From: Deltaproteobacteria bacterium
GTDB lineage: Bacteria; Myxococcota_A; UBA796; GCA-2862545
NCBI GenBank assembly: GCA_006226595.1
Contig: SBGP01000081.1
Coordinates: forward strand, 83,330-147,329
Length of the DNA stretch: 64,000 bases
Direction of reading: 5' to 3'
This document shows positions 25,699-34,689 of the stretch, one piece after another. Each line of letters opens with the position of its first letter. Positions within the stretch are counted from its first letter, which is position 1. The position numbers were made by a program, and so were the translations under genes. The notes below the pieces were generated by a model, which worked only from the letters and a program-made list of their open reading frames with translations, was not told the DNA's origin and searched no databases.

Positions 25699-27614
25699 CA
25701 GGCCACCTCGCGATCAGCGGCTGGAGCGCCCTCCACGGCATCGTCGCCATGGAGCTGGCGAAGGATGCGGTGGCCGGTGGTACGGATGAGGTCGAGCTGG
25801 TAGCGGCTGCGGGGCAGGGCGCGCTCGACGAAGGCGGTGCACAGGTCGCGGCGCTCGGGCCACTTCTGGGCCTGGCGGTGCAGCTCGGAGGCGATGGCCG
25901 CGTCGGTGAGCAGCTTGGCGAGGTGCTCGGCGTGCAGCATCGCGGGGGAGAAGTCCACCTTGGGGTCGAACTCGCCCAGCGCGGAACCCCACGCGGTGAC
26001 GGGCTTGTCGCCGAGCTTCTCGGACAGAATCCACCGCATCAGGTGGACCTGCGCGCGCATGGCGTAGAGCTTGATCTTGTTCACGTCGCGAGTCAGCGCG
26101 TCGCGGTCGAAGCGGCTCTTGAAGCCCGCCTCGGCGAGCTGCTTCGCGAAGGTGCCGGAGTTGCCCATGATCCAGAGGAGGTTGTCCTTCATCGCCATCA
26201 GCGACTGGATCTGGCTGGTGCCCTCGTAGATCGGCAGGACCATCGCGTCGCGGAGCAGCTTCTCGGCGCCGTACTCGGTGGTGTAGCCGACGCCGCCGTG
26301 GATCTGGATGCAGCGCTGGCCGTACTCGACCGCCTTCTCGGAGGCGTAGTACTTGAGCAGGGGCGTGACCTTGCGGGCCTTCCACTTCAGCTTGTTGGAC
26401 TTCTTGAGGAGCTTGGCCTCTTCCTCGGAGCCGTCCTCGGCCATGAACTTGGCCTGGAGCTTGAGGCGCTGGGCGAGCTCCTCGTAGTAGGCCGCGCGGA
26501 CGCCGAGGGCGCGGATGGCCTTCGCGTCGACCTCCATCTCGTCGATGTAGTCGGCGATCATCTCGTGCTTGTCGATGGTCTTGCCCATCGACGGGCGCTC
26601 GGCCGCGTACTTCTTGGCGAGGTCGATGGCGTTCTCGATGAGACCGAGGCTCTCGAAGCCGACGCCGATGCGGGCGTTGTTCATGAGCAGCAGCATCAGG
26701 CGGAAGCCGTCGCCACGCTCACCGATGAGGTGCGCCGGGGTCTTGTCGAAGGTGAGCATGACCGTCGGGCTGGCGTGGTGGCCGAGCTTGTCCTCGACCT
26801 TGTCGAGGGTGACGTGCCAGACCTTGTTGCCCTCGTCGTCGAAGCTGTAGGTCTCGACCAGGAAGAAGGACAGGCCCTTGAGGCCGGTCTCCGGGTCGCC
26901 CTGCGTCTCGGGCTCGGTGCGCGCGATGACGAAGTGGTAGCGGCCGTTGCCGGAGGTGATGAACATCTTGGTGCCGCTGACGGTCCAGTTGCCGTCGGCA
27001 TCCTGCTCGCCGATGGTGCGCAGGGCGGCCATGTCCGAGCCGGCGTCGGGCTCGGTGATGTCCATGCAGCCCCAGGCCTCGCCGGCCACGATCTCTTCGG
27101 CCTGCTGCTGGAAGCGGGTCGAGACGAGCTGCTTGTTGGCGATGTCGACCTCGGTCGTGCCCTCGTCGACCGAGAACATGAGCATGGCGAGGGCCATGCC
27201 GCCGTGGAAGCCGTGGTGGGTCATCACGCTGACGTCGCCGCGCGCCATGAGCTCCGCGGAGAGGAAGTAGGTGATGAGCGGGGCGTTCATGCCGCCAAGC
27301 TGCTCGGGCATGCACAGGCCGTGGACGCCGAGCTCCTTGAGCTGCTCGAAGATGGTGTTGATGCGGTCGCCGAACACGACGTCGCCGTTCTCGAGCACGT
27401 TGTGCTGGGTGTCGAGCTCACGCTGGTGCGGGCCGATCTCGTTCGCGGAGAACTCGCCGATCAGGTTGAGCGTGTCGGCCCAGGTCTCCTTGGCCTCGTC
27501 GAGGTTCTCGTAGACGTCGCCGAGGAGCTGGGTGTGCTCGTAGAGCGGGGCCCAGTCGATGCCCTTCTCGACGTAGAAGCGGAGATCCGCGTTGTCTTCG
27601 TAGTAGTTGGCCAT
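25698..27614 (-). CDS. Acyl-CoA dehydrogenase, FadE5-like
   Basis: 638 aa, the long form of the family. Recognisable parts are the FAD/substrate segment EAWGCMDITEPDAGSDMAAL, the WTVSGTKMFITSGN strand, the helical domain LLLMNNARIGVGFESLGL, the catalytic Glu in VLPIYEGTSQIQ, and QIHGGVGYTTEYGAEKLLRD. A C-terminal extension (DUF-type helical bundle) of about 100 residues matches the FadE5 class. It catalyses the first, alpha-beta dehydrogenation step. It follows the TetR gene by one base and is followed by hydratase, reductase and thiolase genes, so the operon encodes a full spiral. Confidence 0.93.
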   Translation of the reverse strand: MANYYEDNADLRFYVEKGIDWAPLYEHTQLLGDVYENLDEAKETWADTLNLIGEFSANEIGPHQRELDTQHNVLENGDVVFGDRINTIFEQLKELGVHGLCMPEQLGGMNAPLITYFLSAELMARGDVSVMTHHGFHGGMALAMLMFSVDEGTTEVDIANKQLVSTRFQQQAEEIVAGEAWGCMDITEPDAGSDMAALRTIGEQDADGNWTVSGTKMFITSGNGRYHFVIARTEPETQGDPETGLKGLSFFLVETYSFDDEGNKVWHVTLDKVEDKLGHHASPTVMLTFDKTPAHLIGERGDGFRLMLLLMNNARIGVGFESLGLIENAIDLAKKYAAERPSMGKTIDKHEMIADYIDEMEVDAKAIRALGVRAAYYEELAQRLKLQAKFMAEDGSEEEAKLLKKSNKLKWKARKVTPLLKYYASEKAVEYGQRCIQIHGGVGYTTEYGAEKLLRDAMVLPIYEGTSQIQSLMAMKDNLLWIMGNSGTFAKQLAEAGFKSRFDRDALTRDVNKIKLYAMRAQVHLMRWILSEKLGDKPVTAWGSALGEFDPKVDFSPAMLHAEHLAKLLTDAAIASELHRQAQKWPERRDLCTAFVERALPRSRYQLDLIRTTGHRILRQLHGDDAVEGAPAADREVA

Positions 27615-27615
27615 G

Positions 27616-28263
27616 TCAGGCCTCCTTGGAGTCGCTGGAAACGGGTCGGGAGCGGTAGAGCGAGCGGTAGGCGATGCGGCGGAACTCGGCGATGCGCCGG
27701 GCGTGCCACTTCTCGTCGTCCTGTTCGTCGGCGACGAGGTCGGTGACCGGAGACACCGCGAAGTGAGAGGTCGAGAGCAGCACCATCTCGGTGAGCCAGG
27801 CCTTGGCGTCCACGTCGGGGTGGATGCGACCGGTGGCCTGTCCGCGCTCGATGAAGTCGGTGATCAGGCCCATCCACGGCTGCACGTGTTCGTTGAGTCG
27901 TGCACGGAGCTCGTCGGGACGGTCGAGGGCCTCGCGCAAGAGCATGCGCGAGCGGGTGGGGTCCCCACCAAAGAAGCGCAGGGCCTCGCCAATCACTGCC
28001 TCGAAACGGTCCTTGCCGGTGGCAGCGGCGAAGAGCACGCGCGGAAGCACTTCCTTCCAGCCGGAGAGCAGCTCGTCGAGCACGGCCTCGCGAAGCGCAT
28101 CCTTGCTCGGGAAGTGGTGGAGCAAGGAGGGCTTGGCCATGCCCGCGGCATCGGCGATGGCCTGGATCGGAGTGCCGGAGAAGCCGCGGTCTGCGAACAG
28201 GCGCATGGCCTCGCGGAGAACGCGCTCTCGGCCGGAGATCTCGCTGTCGGGTTGCTGGCTCAT
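27616..28263 (-). CDS. TetR/AcrR-family transcriptional regulator
   Basis: 215 aa. The N-terminal helix-turn-helix is typical (VLREAMRLFADRGFSGTPIQAIADAAGMAKPSLLHHFPSKDAL, residues about 14-58), followed by an all-helical ligand domain. It heads the fatty-acid operon and very likely represses it, with an acyl-CoA as inducer, as for FadR/PsrA-type TetR proteins. The ATG at 28263 begins MSQQPDSE; an ATG 45 bases earlier lies within the putative operator and is rejected. Two clear palindromes occur 30-80 bp upstream and are candidate operators. Confidence 0.93.
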   Translation of the reverse strand: MSQQPDSEISGRERVLREAMRLFADRGFSGTPIQAIADAAGMAKPSLLHHFPSKDALREAVLDELLSGWKEVLPRVLFAAATGKDRFEAVIGEALRFFGGDPTRSRMLLREALDRPDELRARLNEHVQPWMGLITDFIERGQATGRIHPDVDAKAWLTEMVLLSTSHFAVSPVTDLVADEQDDEKWHARRIAEFRRIAYRSLYRSRPVSSDSKEA

Positions 28264-28293
28264 GCGACCGTGTGGTTGGGAGTGGCAAACCAG

Positions 28294-28344
28294 GTGGTTG
28301 GCGTACACTAACCACGCGGTTGGTTCTCGCCTACCATATGGTAG
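28294..28344 (-). promoter_or_regulatory. Two candidate TetR operators in the fatty-acid operon promoter
   Basis: A 22-bp imperfect palindrome, GTGGTT-N10-AACCAC (28294-28315, 18 of 22 symmetric), and a perfect 14-bp palindrome CTACCATATGGTAG (28331-28344) lie just upstream of the TetR gene, with extra half-site-like GTGGTTGG copies nearby. Spacing and size suit a TetR dimer. Autoregulation is inferred. Confidence 0.55.
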
Positions 28345-28448
28345 GGAGATTTTGTCAAAGACCCGCGGAGGCGCATGTCGGGTGGATGCACGGGTGCGAT
28401 CCCAGCGGGGGAGCCCGGTTTTGCGTCAGAGGGAGCCCGACGGGCGGG

Positions 28449-29591
28449 TCAGATGCGAGAGGCGACGGCCTTGACGGCGGCCTCGACATCGCACGAGTGA
28501 CCACAGGCCACGAGCGCCTCGGCTACGGCCCGCACGGTGCTGAGCAGGTGATCCGGGCGACGGGTGCTGTAGCCCATGTGACCGACCCGGAAGTACTGCG
28601 TCTTCAGCGCGGGATGCAGGCCCCCGGCCACGGCGACGCCACGCGCGGCGATGGCCTTGGTGAGCTCTGGGCCGACGCCTTCGGGGTACCGAATCGCGGA
28701 GAGCGTGTTCGCGGCGAGGCCATCCGCGGGGAGCAGCGTGAGACCGAGCACCTGCCAGGCGGCGCGCATGGCATCGGCGACCTGGGCGTGACGAGCGAAC
28801 ACCGCGTCGATGTCCGCGAGCTCGCCGAGGCCGACGTCGAGCGCCTTGACCAGGGTGGTGGCCGGGGTCGAGAAGTAGCTCGGGCGGCGCGCTTCGTAGG
28901 CCTCGAGGATCGGCTTCCACTGGGCCAGATCGAGGGTCATCGGCGGCTTGGTGCCGAGGGCGCGGCGGGCGGCGACGGCGCGAGCGCTCATCACCAGCAG
29001 GGCCAGCCCCGGGGGCAGGCCAATCGCCTTCTGGGAGGCGGTCAGGTACACGTCCGCACCCCACGCCTCCATGTCGAAGCGCTCGCCGGCGGTGGCGCAG
29101 ACTCCGTCGAAGATGGAGAGCACGTCGCGGTTGCGGGCGAGCTTCGCGAGAGCTTCGGCATCGGTGCGCACGCCGGTGGAGGTGTCGACGTGGGTGACGG
29201 CCATCACCTTGTAGTCGCCGGCATCGAGGGCCTTCGCAACGTCGTCGGTGGATGGCGACGAGCCGGGCTCCGCGCGGACCTGGTCCACGTGGACGCCGCG
29301 TCGCGCGAGCATCTCGGCCATGCGGTCGCCGAAGTAGCCAGTGTTGACCACGAGGGCGCGGTCGCCGGGCTCCGTGAGGTTGCACACGGCGATCTCCATC
29401 GCGAGCGTGCCGCCGCCGGCGACGATCACCGGCTGCGCTTCGGGGCCGGCCTTCCACACCTGGCGCATGCGCTCGAGCGCGGAGCCGTAGTGCTCGATGA
29501 AGGCCGGGGACACGTGCGAGTCCGGTGGCGCCGCGGCCGCCTCGGCGACAGCGGGGGAGATCTCGATCGGGCCGGGGATCATGAGCAGCAT
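28449..29591 (-). CDS. Class V aminotransferase (alanine-glyoxylate / serine-pyruvate type)
   Basis: 380 aa. It starts [13 protein letters not shown], the usual PGP-x-x motif of this family, and contains the PLP-binding lysine in [12 protein letters not shown], the aspartate in [11 protein letters not shown], and the ring-contacting [10 protein letters not shown] segment. It should be a cytosolic PLP enzyme transferring an amino group to glyoxylate or pyruvate; the exact substrate pair cannot be read from sequence. The ATG at 29591 has GGAGG five bases before it. About 590 bp separate it from the next gene, mostly filled by repeat array 1. Confidence 0.9.
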   Translation of the reverse strand: MLLMIPGPIEISPAVAEAAAAPPDSHVSPAFIEHYGSALERMRQVWKAGPEAQPVIVAGGGTLAMEIAVCNLTEPGDRALVVNTGYFGDRMAEMLARRGVHVDQVRAEPGSSPSTDDVAKALDAGDYKVMAVTHVDTSTGVRTDAEALAKLARNRDVLSIFDGVCATAGERFDMEAWGADVYLTASQKAIGLPPGLALLVMSARAVAARRALGTKPPMTLDLAQWKPILEAYEARRPSYFSTPATTLVKALDVGLGELADIDAVFARHAQVADAMRAAWQVLGLTLLPADGLAANTLSAIRYPEGVGPELTKAIAARGVAVAGGLHPALKTQYFRVGHMGYSTRRPDHLLSTVRAVAEALVACGHSCDVEAAVKAVASRI

Positions 29592-29648
29592 GCGCGCCTC
29601 CAGGCGGCTGTCGGTAACGCGGTGCCCCGGCCCCGGCCCCGTGGCCGC

Positions 29649-30130
29649 TGCGGTGCCAGGCGTCGTGCCGGGTGCGGTGCCAGGCGTCGTACCGGGTTGG
29701 GTGCCAGGCTTCGTGTCGGGTGCGGTGCCAGGCGTCGTGCCGGGTGCGGTGCCAGGCGTCGTGCCGGGTGCGGTGCCAGGCGTCGTGCCGGGTGCGGTGC
29801 CAGGCGTGATGCCAGGCGTGATGCCAGGCGTTGTCTCGGCGCGGTGCCAGGCGTCGTGGCGGGTGCGGTGCCGGGCGTCGTGCCGGGTGCGGTGCCAGGC
29901 GTCGTGGCGGGTGCGGTGCCAGGCGTCGTGCCGGGTGCGGTGCCAGGCGTCGTGCCGGGTTCGGTGCCAGGCGTGATGCCAGGCGTGATGCCAGGCGTTG
30001 TCTCGGCGCGGTGCCAGGCGTCGTGGCGGGTGCGGTGCCGGGTTGGGTGCCAGGCGTTGTCTCGGCGCGGTGCCAGGCGTGGCGCCGGGTTCGGTGCCAG
30101 GCGTGGCGCCAGGTTCGGTGCCAGGCGTCG
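29649..30130 (+). repeat. Repeat array 1 (24-bp REP-like family, 23 copies)
   Basis: Twenty-three copies of the core GGTGCCAGGCG (two with CCGGG) occur at steps of mostly 24 bp, with some steps of 12 and some of 23 bp. The predominant unit is core-TCGTGCCGGGTGCG. A 167-bp block containing two 12-bp half units and a TTGTCTCGGCG spacer is present twice. The mixed 23/24-bp steps break any reading frame, so this is not a coding repeat. It begins 54 bp beyond the stop of the minus-strand selenoprotein candidate. Confidence 0.95.
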
Positions 30131-30183
30131 GCACATGCTGCGACGGGGGCGACGCCGACGTCACCCCCGCGGCATCCGGTACA

Positions 30184-30840
30184 TCAGCGAGCCTGGGTGA
30201 ACGTCCGGATCTCTGCGAGCAGCTCTTCGCCGGTGATGTTCTCGTTCCCGCTGGTCGTGCCATGGTTGGTGGTCAGCACGACTTCCATGGTCGAGCGGTC
30301 GACCAGGATGTCGAACCCGCGGGCCTCGGAGAAGGGCGAGTTGTCGAACACGCCGGGCTCCGGCATCGTCTCGCCGTCTCCGACGCACCAGCCTGCGTCG
30401 GTCCCGATGAGTCCGTTGAACTCCTCGCAGTGCTCGTAGAGCCCGTCACGACCCAGGTTGATCTCCTCGATCACCCAGATGATGGCCACGCCCTCGGCCT
30501 CGATGTCTTCCTCGACGTCTGCCACGCTCCCGGCGTGGATCACACAGGCGGGTCACCAGGCCGGCACCGACACGAACAGCATGTAGTCGTGCGGGCTCCA
30601 GTCGTAGCTGGTGTCGCTGTTGCAGAACGCCGTTGCGAGATCGAGGGCGACCGTGGCGCCGTCGGCACGCAGGGACTGCGCCCAGGAGTACGCCGCCAGC
30701 GGCTGGTTCAGTGCCATGGGCTCGGCGGCCTGCGGGTAGTCGCAGTCAGCGGCGCTGTCCGTGAGCAGCTCGTCGGTGGGGTCGCCACCGCCACCGGCAC
30801 ATGCGGCGAGCAGCAGAAGCGAAGGGGTCAGGAATCGCAA
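30184..30840 (-). CDS. Thioredoxin-like lipoprotein with in-frame UGA at the catalytic cysteine (probable selenoprotein)
   Basis: Read through one TGA (30553-30555), the frame gives a 218-aa lipoprotein (lipobox LAAC). Residues 86-95 form the strand YMLFVSVPAW of the thioredoxin fold; the next codons read UGA-Pro-Ala-Cys, that is U96-x-x-C99, exactly where a CxxC pair belongs. The frame stays open and protein-like for 122 further codons (helix after VIHAG, then AIIWVIEE and FDILVDRSTMEVV). A 6-bp hairpin with a GGG-containing loop starts 14 nt after the UGA, suitable for a bacterial SECIS. Alternative: a recent Cys-to-stop mutation leaving 95- and 119-codon fragments. Confidence 0.7.
30522..30538 (-). 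promoter_or_regulatory. Candidate SECIS hairpin after the in-frame UGA
   Basis: CCACGC (30538-30533) pairs perfectly with GCGTGG (30527-30522) around loop CGGGA. The loop begins 20 nt after the UGA and has G as its second base; as I recall, bacterial SECIS models require a G in the first two loop positions and 16-37 nt spacing. It lies within the coding sequence. Confidence 0.5.
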
Positions 30841-30897
30841 GGGACCTCCAGTGCGGCGTCGTGACGACCCGGCACTCGGTTCGTTACGCGGGGCTGC

Positions 30898-30903
30898 TAT
30901 GGT
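30898..30903 (+). promoter_or_regulatory. Extended -10 box upstream of the TPR gene
   Basis: TGC-TATGGT, the same extended -10 as at 8599-8607. It overlaps an ATG at 30899, which argues against that codon as the start and for TTG 30950 or ATG 30968. Confidence 0.4.
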
Positions 30904-30949
30904 ATCGGTCCTCGACCCGCGGCGCAGGTCGAATTGCCGGGATCACAGC

Positions 30950-31945
30950 TTGCTTCACGTACTCTTCATGCTCGCGGCGACCGCCTTGGCGCATGGCCCT
31001 CTCGGGCCAGCCGAGGAAGCGCTCGCCGGCGGCGATCTGGAGACCGCCCAGGAGATCGCGGAGCACGCGTTTCACCGCGGGGGCCGAAAGCGCCGGGTCG
31101 AGGCCGCGAGCCTGCTCGCCACGATCTGGCTTGCCCGGCACGAACCGGTCGAGGCCGCCCGGGTCCTGGCTCCGGTGGCGAACGACGAGCGGGCGGCGCT
31201 CGAGGTGGCGGAGGTTCGCCAGGCGTTGATCGAGGCCAGCGAGGCCGCTCGCGTCGCCCTCGACTCCGAGCGCGTGATCCTGCTGTGCGAGGTGGCCCAG
31301 GCACTCGGGCCGCTTCCCGGCAAGATGCAGTTCGACCGTGGCTGGGCGGCGCTGATGCTGGGCGACATCGCCCTTGCGGCCAGGGACCTGGAGGCCGCCT
31401 TCGATGCGTTGCCCGTGGAGGAGCGGCCCTTCGTGGCGTCGCTCGTCTCCGAGGTCCGCCGTGACGGCAGCCCCGAGCTCGCCCTCGACTTCGCGTCGGA
31501 AGGGCTCGTGAATCCGGGTGAGTTCGAGACCGATCTCCGCCTGCTCCGTGGGCTCGCAGCCTGGGAGAGCGGGGAGCTCGATGTCGCGCGCGACGAGCTG
31601 GCATGGCTGCACACCGACCGCCCGACCGCGGTGCACGCGGCCTGGCTGGGGCAGATCGAGGTGGCCCGTGGCGAGAGTGACGCCGCGATCGCGCTGTTCG
31701 AGCAGTGCATCCGCATGGCACCTGGCATGCCGGAAGGCTGGATGGGGCTCGCCGTGGCCCTCGAGTCCACCGAGGACCCGGCGCGACGCCTCGAGGCCCG
31801 TGGCGCCCTGCGACGCGCCGCGCAGCTCGCGCCCTACGACGCTGACGTGCTCACGGCGCTCGTGCTCCTGCTCAAGGCGACCGGGCAGGACGCCCAGGCG
31901 CGTCCACTCGAGGAGCGCATCCAGCTCCTCGCTCTCCCGGAGTAG
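30950..31945 (+). CDS. Exported TPR-repeat protein
   Basis: About 331 aa if the TTG at 30950 is used; this gives a signal peptide ending TALA|HG. ATG 30968 is the alternative. The body is helical with TPR-like repeats: EEALAGGDLETAQEIAEHAF, RGWAALMLGDIALAARDLEAAF, LLRGLAAWESGELDVARDELAWL, AWLGQIEVARGESDAAIALFEQCI and RGALRRAAQLAPYDADVLTAL. It probably acts as a periplasmic protein-protein scaffold; no partner can be named. The following lipoprotein gene starts two bases after its stop. Confidence 0.75.
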   Translation: MLHVLFMLAATALAHGPLGPAEEALAGGDLETAQEIAEHAFHRGGRKRRVEAASLLATIWLARHEPVEAARVLAPVANDERAALEVAEVRQALIEASEAARVALDSERVILLCEVAQALGPLPGKMQFDRGWAALMLGDIALAARDLEAAFDALPVEERPFVASLVSEVRRDGSPELALDFASEGLVNPGEFETDLRLLRGLAAWESGELDVARDELAWLHTDRPTAVHAAWLGQIEVARGESDAAIALFEQCIRMAPGMPEGWMGLAVALESTEDPARRLEARGALRRAAQLAPYDADVLTALVLLLKATGQDAQARPLEERIQLLALPE

Positions 31946-31947
31946 CC

Positions 31948-32549
31948 ATGTGGTGGGCTCTGTTCTTCGCGTGTAGCGCGCCAACGCCGGCGCCCGTGCC
32001 CCCGGAAGTCGTGACTCCCTCCGCCGAAGTACCCGCGAGCGCTCCACCTTCCGAGCCGGCCCCGGCTGCACCGGAGGTCGTGGCGCCCTCTCCCGGTGCG
32101 TGCCGTACGGCCGCGGCGGTCAGCGATCCCGACCCGAACGGTCTGAACGTGCGGGCGAAGCCGAAGGGGGACATCCTCGGCACGCTGCCCACCGAGACCG
32201 AGGTTCGCGTCGTCGAGTCTCGGGACGGCTGGGTCCGGGTCACTGGCGCGTGGTTCGCCGGCGACGACACGCGCGAGGACTGGCCCGAGGGCTGGGTCCA
32301 CGGCTCGATGCTCACCACGTGGCTCAAGACGCCCGAGGACTACGGGCCGGATGCCAAGCCATTCCTGCGCGATGCGCCCAGCGCCGAGGCCGAGCGCGAG
32401 CCCATCTCGTGGGAGCCGCCGCCGACGATCAAGGTGCTGGGCTGCGACGGGGACTTCCTGCACGTCGAGCTCGGCTTCGGAGACGGCACGTCCTCCCGCG
32501 GGTGGCTGGGCGACGACACCCACTGCGCGAGTACCGTGACCAACTGCAG

Positions 32550-32553
<4 letters not shown>
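31948..32553 (+). CDS. Lipoprotein with bacterial SH3 domain
   Basis: 201 aa. The signal peptide MWWALFFAC ends in a lipobox cysteine. A Pro/Glu/Ala-rich spacer (residues about 11-50) leads to a bacterial SH3 (SH3b) domain with the typical NGLNVRAKPKGDILGTLPTETEVRVVES...GWVRV pattern. The C-terminal part has a second small beta unit closed by cysteines (GCDGDF..., HCAS, NCS). SH3b domains usually bind peptidoglycan or cell-wall peptides. The stop overlaps by 4 bp the proper stop of the convergent cysteine synthase gene. Confidence 0.8.
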
Positions 32554-33492
<939 letters not shown>

Positions 33493-33496
<4 letters not shown>

Positions 33497-34689
33497 TCCA
33501 GCTCCTGCGGCTCGCCGAGGGCGGCGTCGGCCACGCTGACCGGTACGTCGAGGTCCATGGCGCACTGGCGCAGGAAGTGCCGCTCGTCGGGGTGCACGTG
33601 CTCATCGGCAATGGCGATGAGCGCGAGGTCGCGCACGAGCTGGGCACGGCGACCGAGGGCCACGCGCTCGCGGACCTGGCGGGTTCGCTGCGGGAGGTGC
33701 TCCTCGAGCAGCGAAGCGCTGGGCGCATCGGGCACGCGCGCGGGGCCGAGCAGGCTGCGCAGGGTCTCGACCTCGCGGGGGTCGACGCCATCGTGCACGC
33801 CAGCGAGCACCACGCCCGCGGCGAACAGGTAGCGGCGCATGGTCTCGGCCTCGTCGCTGTCCTCCTCGAGGTAGGAGGGCTCCATCAGCCGCATGGCTTC
33901 CGCAACCTGGGACTCGACCTGGGCCAGGGGAGCCGGGCCGCCCATCAACGTGCTGCTTGCGAAGGCCTGGGCGGCGGTGAGACGGATGGGCGAGAACGGG
34001 TGTGAGGCCATCCAGTCGCCGTGGGGGGCGGCCTGGGTCGCGTCGGTGCCCTGGACCTCGGCGGCGAGCTCGTGGGCCTGCTGGACGAAGGCCGCGATCT
34101 GGTCGGGGCCCGGGGCGGTGCGCAGGCCGCTGGACAGCTTGAACAGCGAGCGGGCGGCGGCATCGAGCTTGCCGGCGACCATGAGTCCGGCTCGGTCGGC
34201 GGAGATCTCCGCGTAGCGCTGCCAGGTGAACAGCTCCAGCGCCGTGCGCTCGGTGATCTCGCTCTGCTCGTGCAGCAGGTACGACAGCGGAAGCCCGTGG
34301 TGGTCGAACACGTGGTGGCCGAGCTCGTGGCCCAGCACGAACGCGAGCTCGTCGTCGGCGAAAGCCTCGAGCAGGGACGAGGAGAAGAGCACGAACACGC
34401 GCCCACCCTCTGGACGCGCACAGGCCGCGTTGAACTCCGCCGCCGGGTACACGTAGAGCTCGACCTCCGTGTCGACCTCGAGCACCTTGGTGGCGTGCTC
34501 GAGCACGCGGTGGAGCTGCGGCGAAATCTCGGGGGTCAGCCGCAGCGCGCGCGCGAGGAAGTGGCGGCGAGTGCCGATCTGCTCGGGCTCTCGGGCGAGT
34601 GCATCGAGCACGCGCTGCACCGCGGGTTGGCGGGTCAGCGTCTCGCGCAGCTGGCGGTCGCGCTCGGACTGGAAGCTACTCGGGTCCAC
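33493..34689 (-). CDS. M48-type zinc metallopeptidase with C-terminal TerB-like domain
   Basis: 398 aa, GTG start with GAGGAGG six bases upstream, overlapping the preceding gene by 14 bp. The zinc site is HELGH (121-125), with the third ligand Glu in AEISADRAGLM, as in the M48 family. No membrane helices are seen, unlike HtpX or Ste24, so this is a soluble cytosolic form. The last 110 residues resemble a TerB/DjlA-N helical domain (LALIAIADEHVHPDERHFLRQ). This fusion occurs in scattered proteobacteria with unknown substrate. The cysteine synthase gene starts within its stop codon. Confidence 0.85.

Noticed and set aside
29649..30130. Long open frames encoding [12 protein letters not shown] or APHPPPRL-like repeat proteins over the arrays
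   Set aside because: They arise from a 24-bp (8-codon) period without stops. The units include 23-bp steps, exist in all six places in several frames, lack ribosome sites, and the spacer variation does not respect codons.
30184..30543. Separate small gene starting with GTG at 30543
   Set aside because: It would begin in the middle of a thioredoxin fold, has no ribosome site, and is in frame with the upstream lipoprotein across one TGA; read-through explains both parts.
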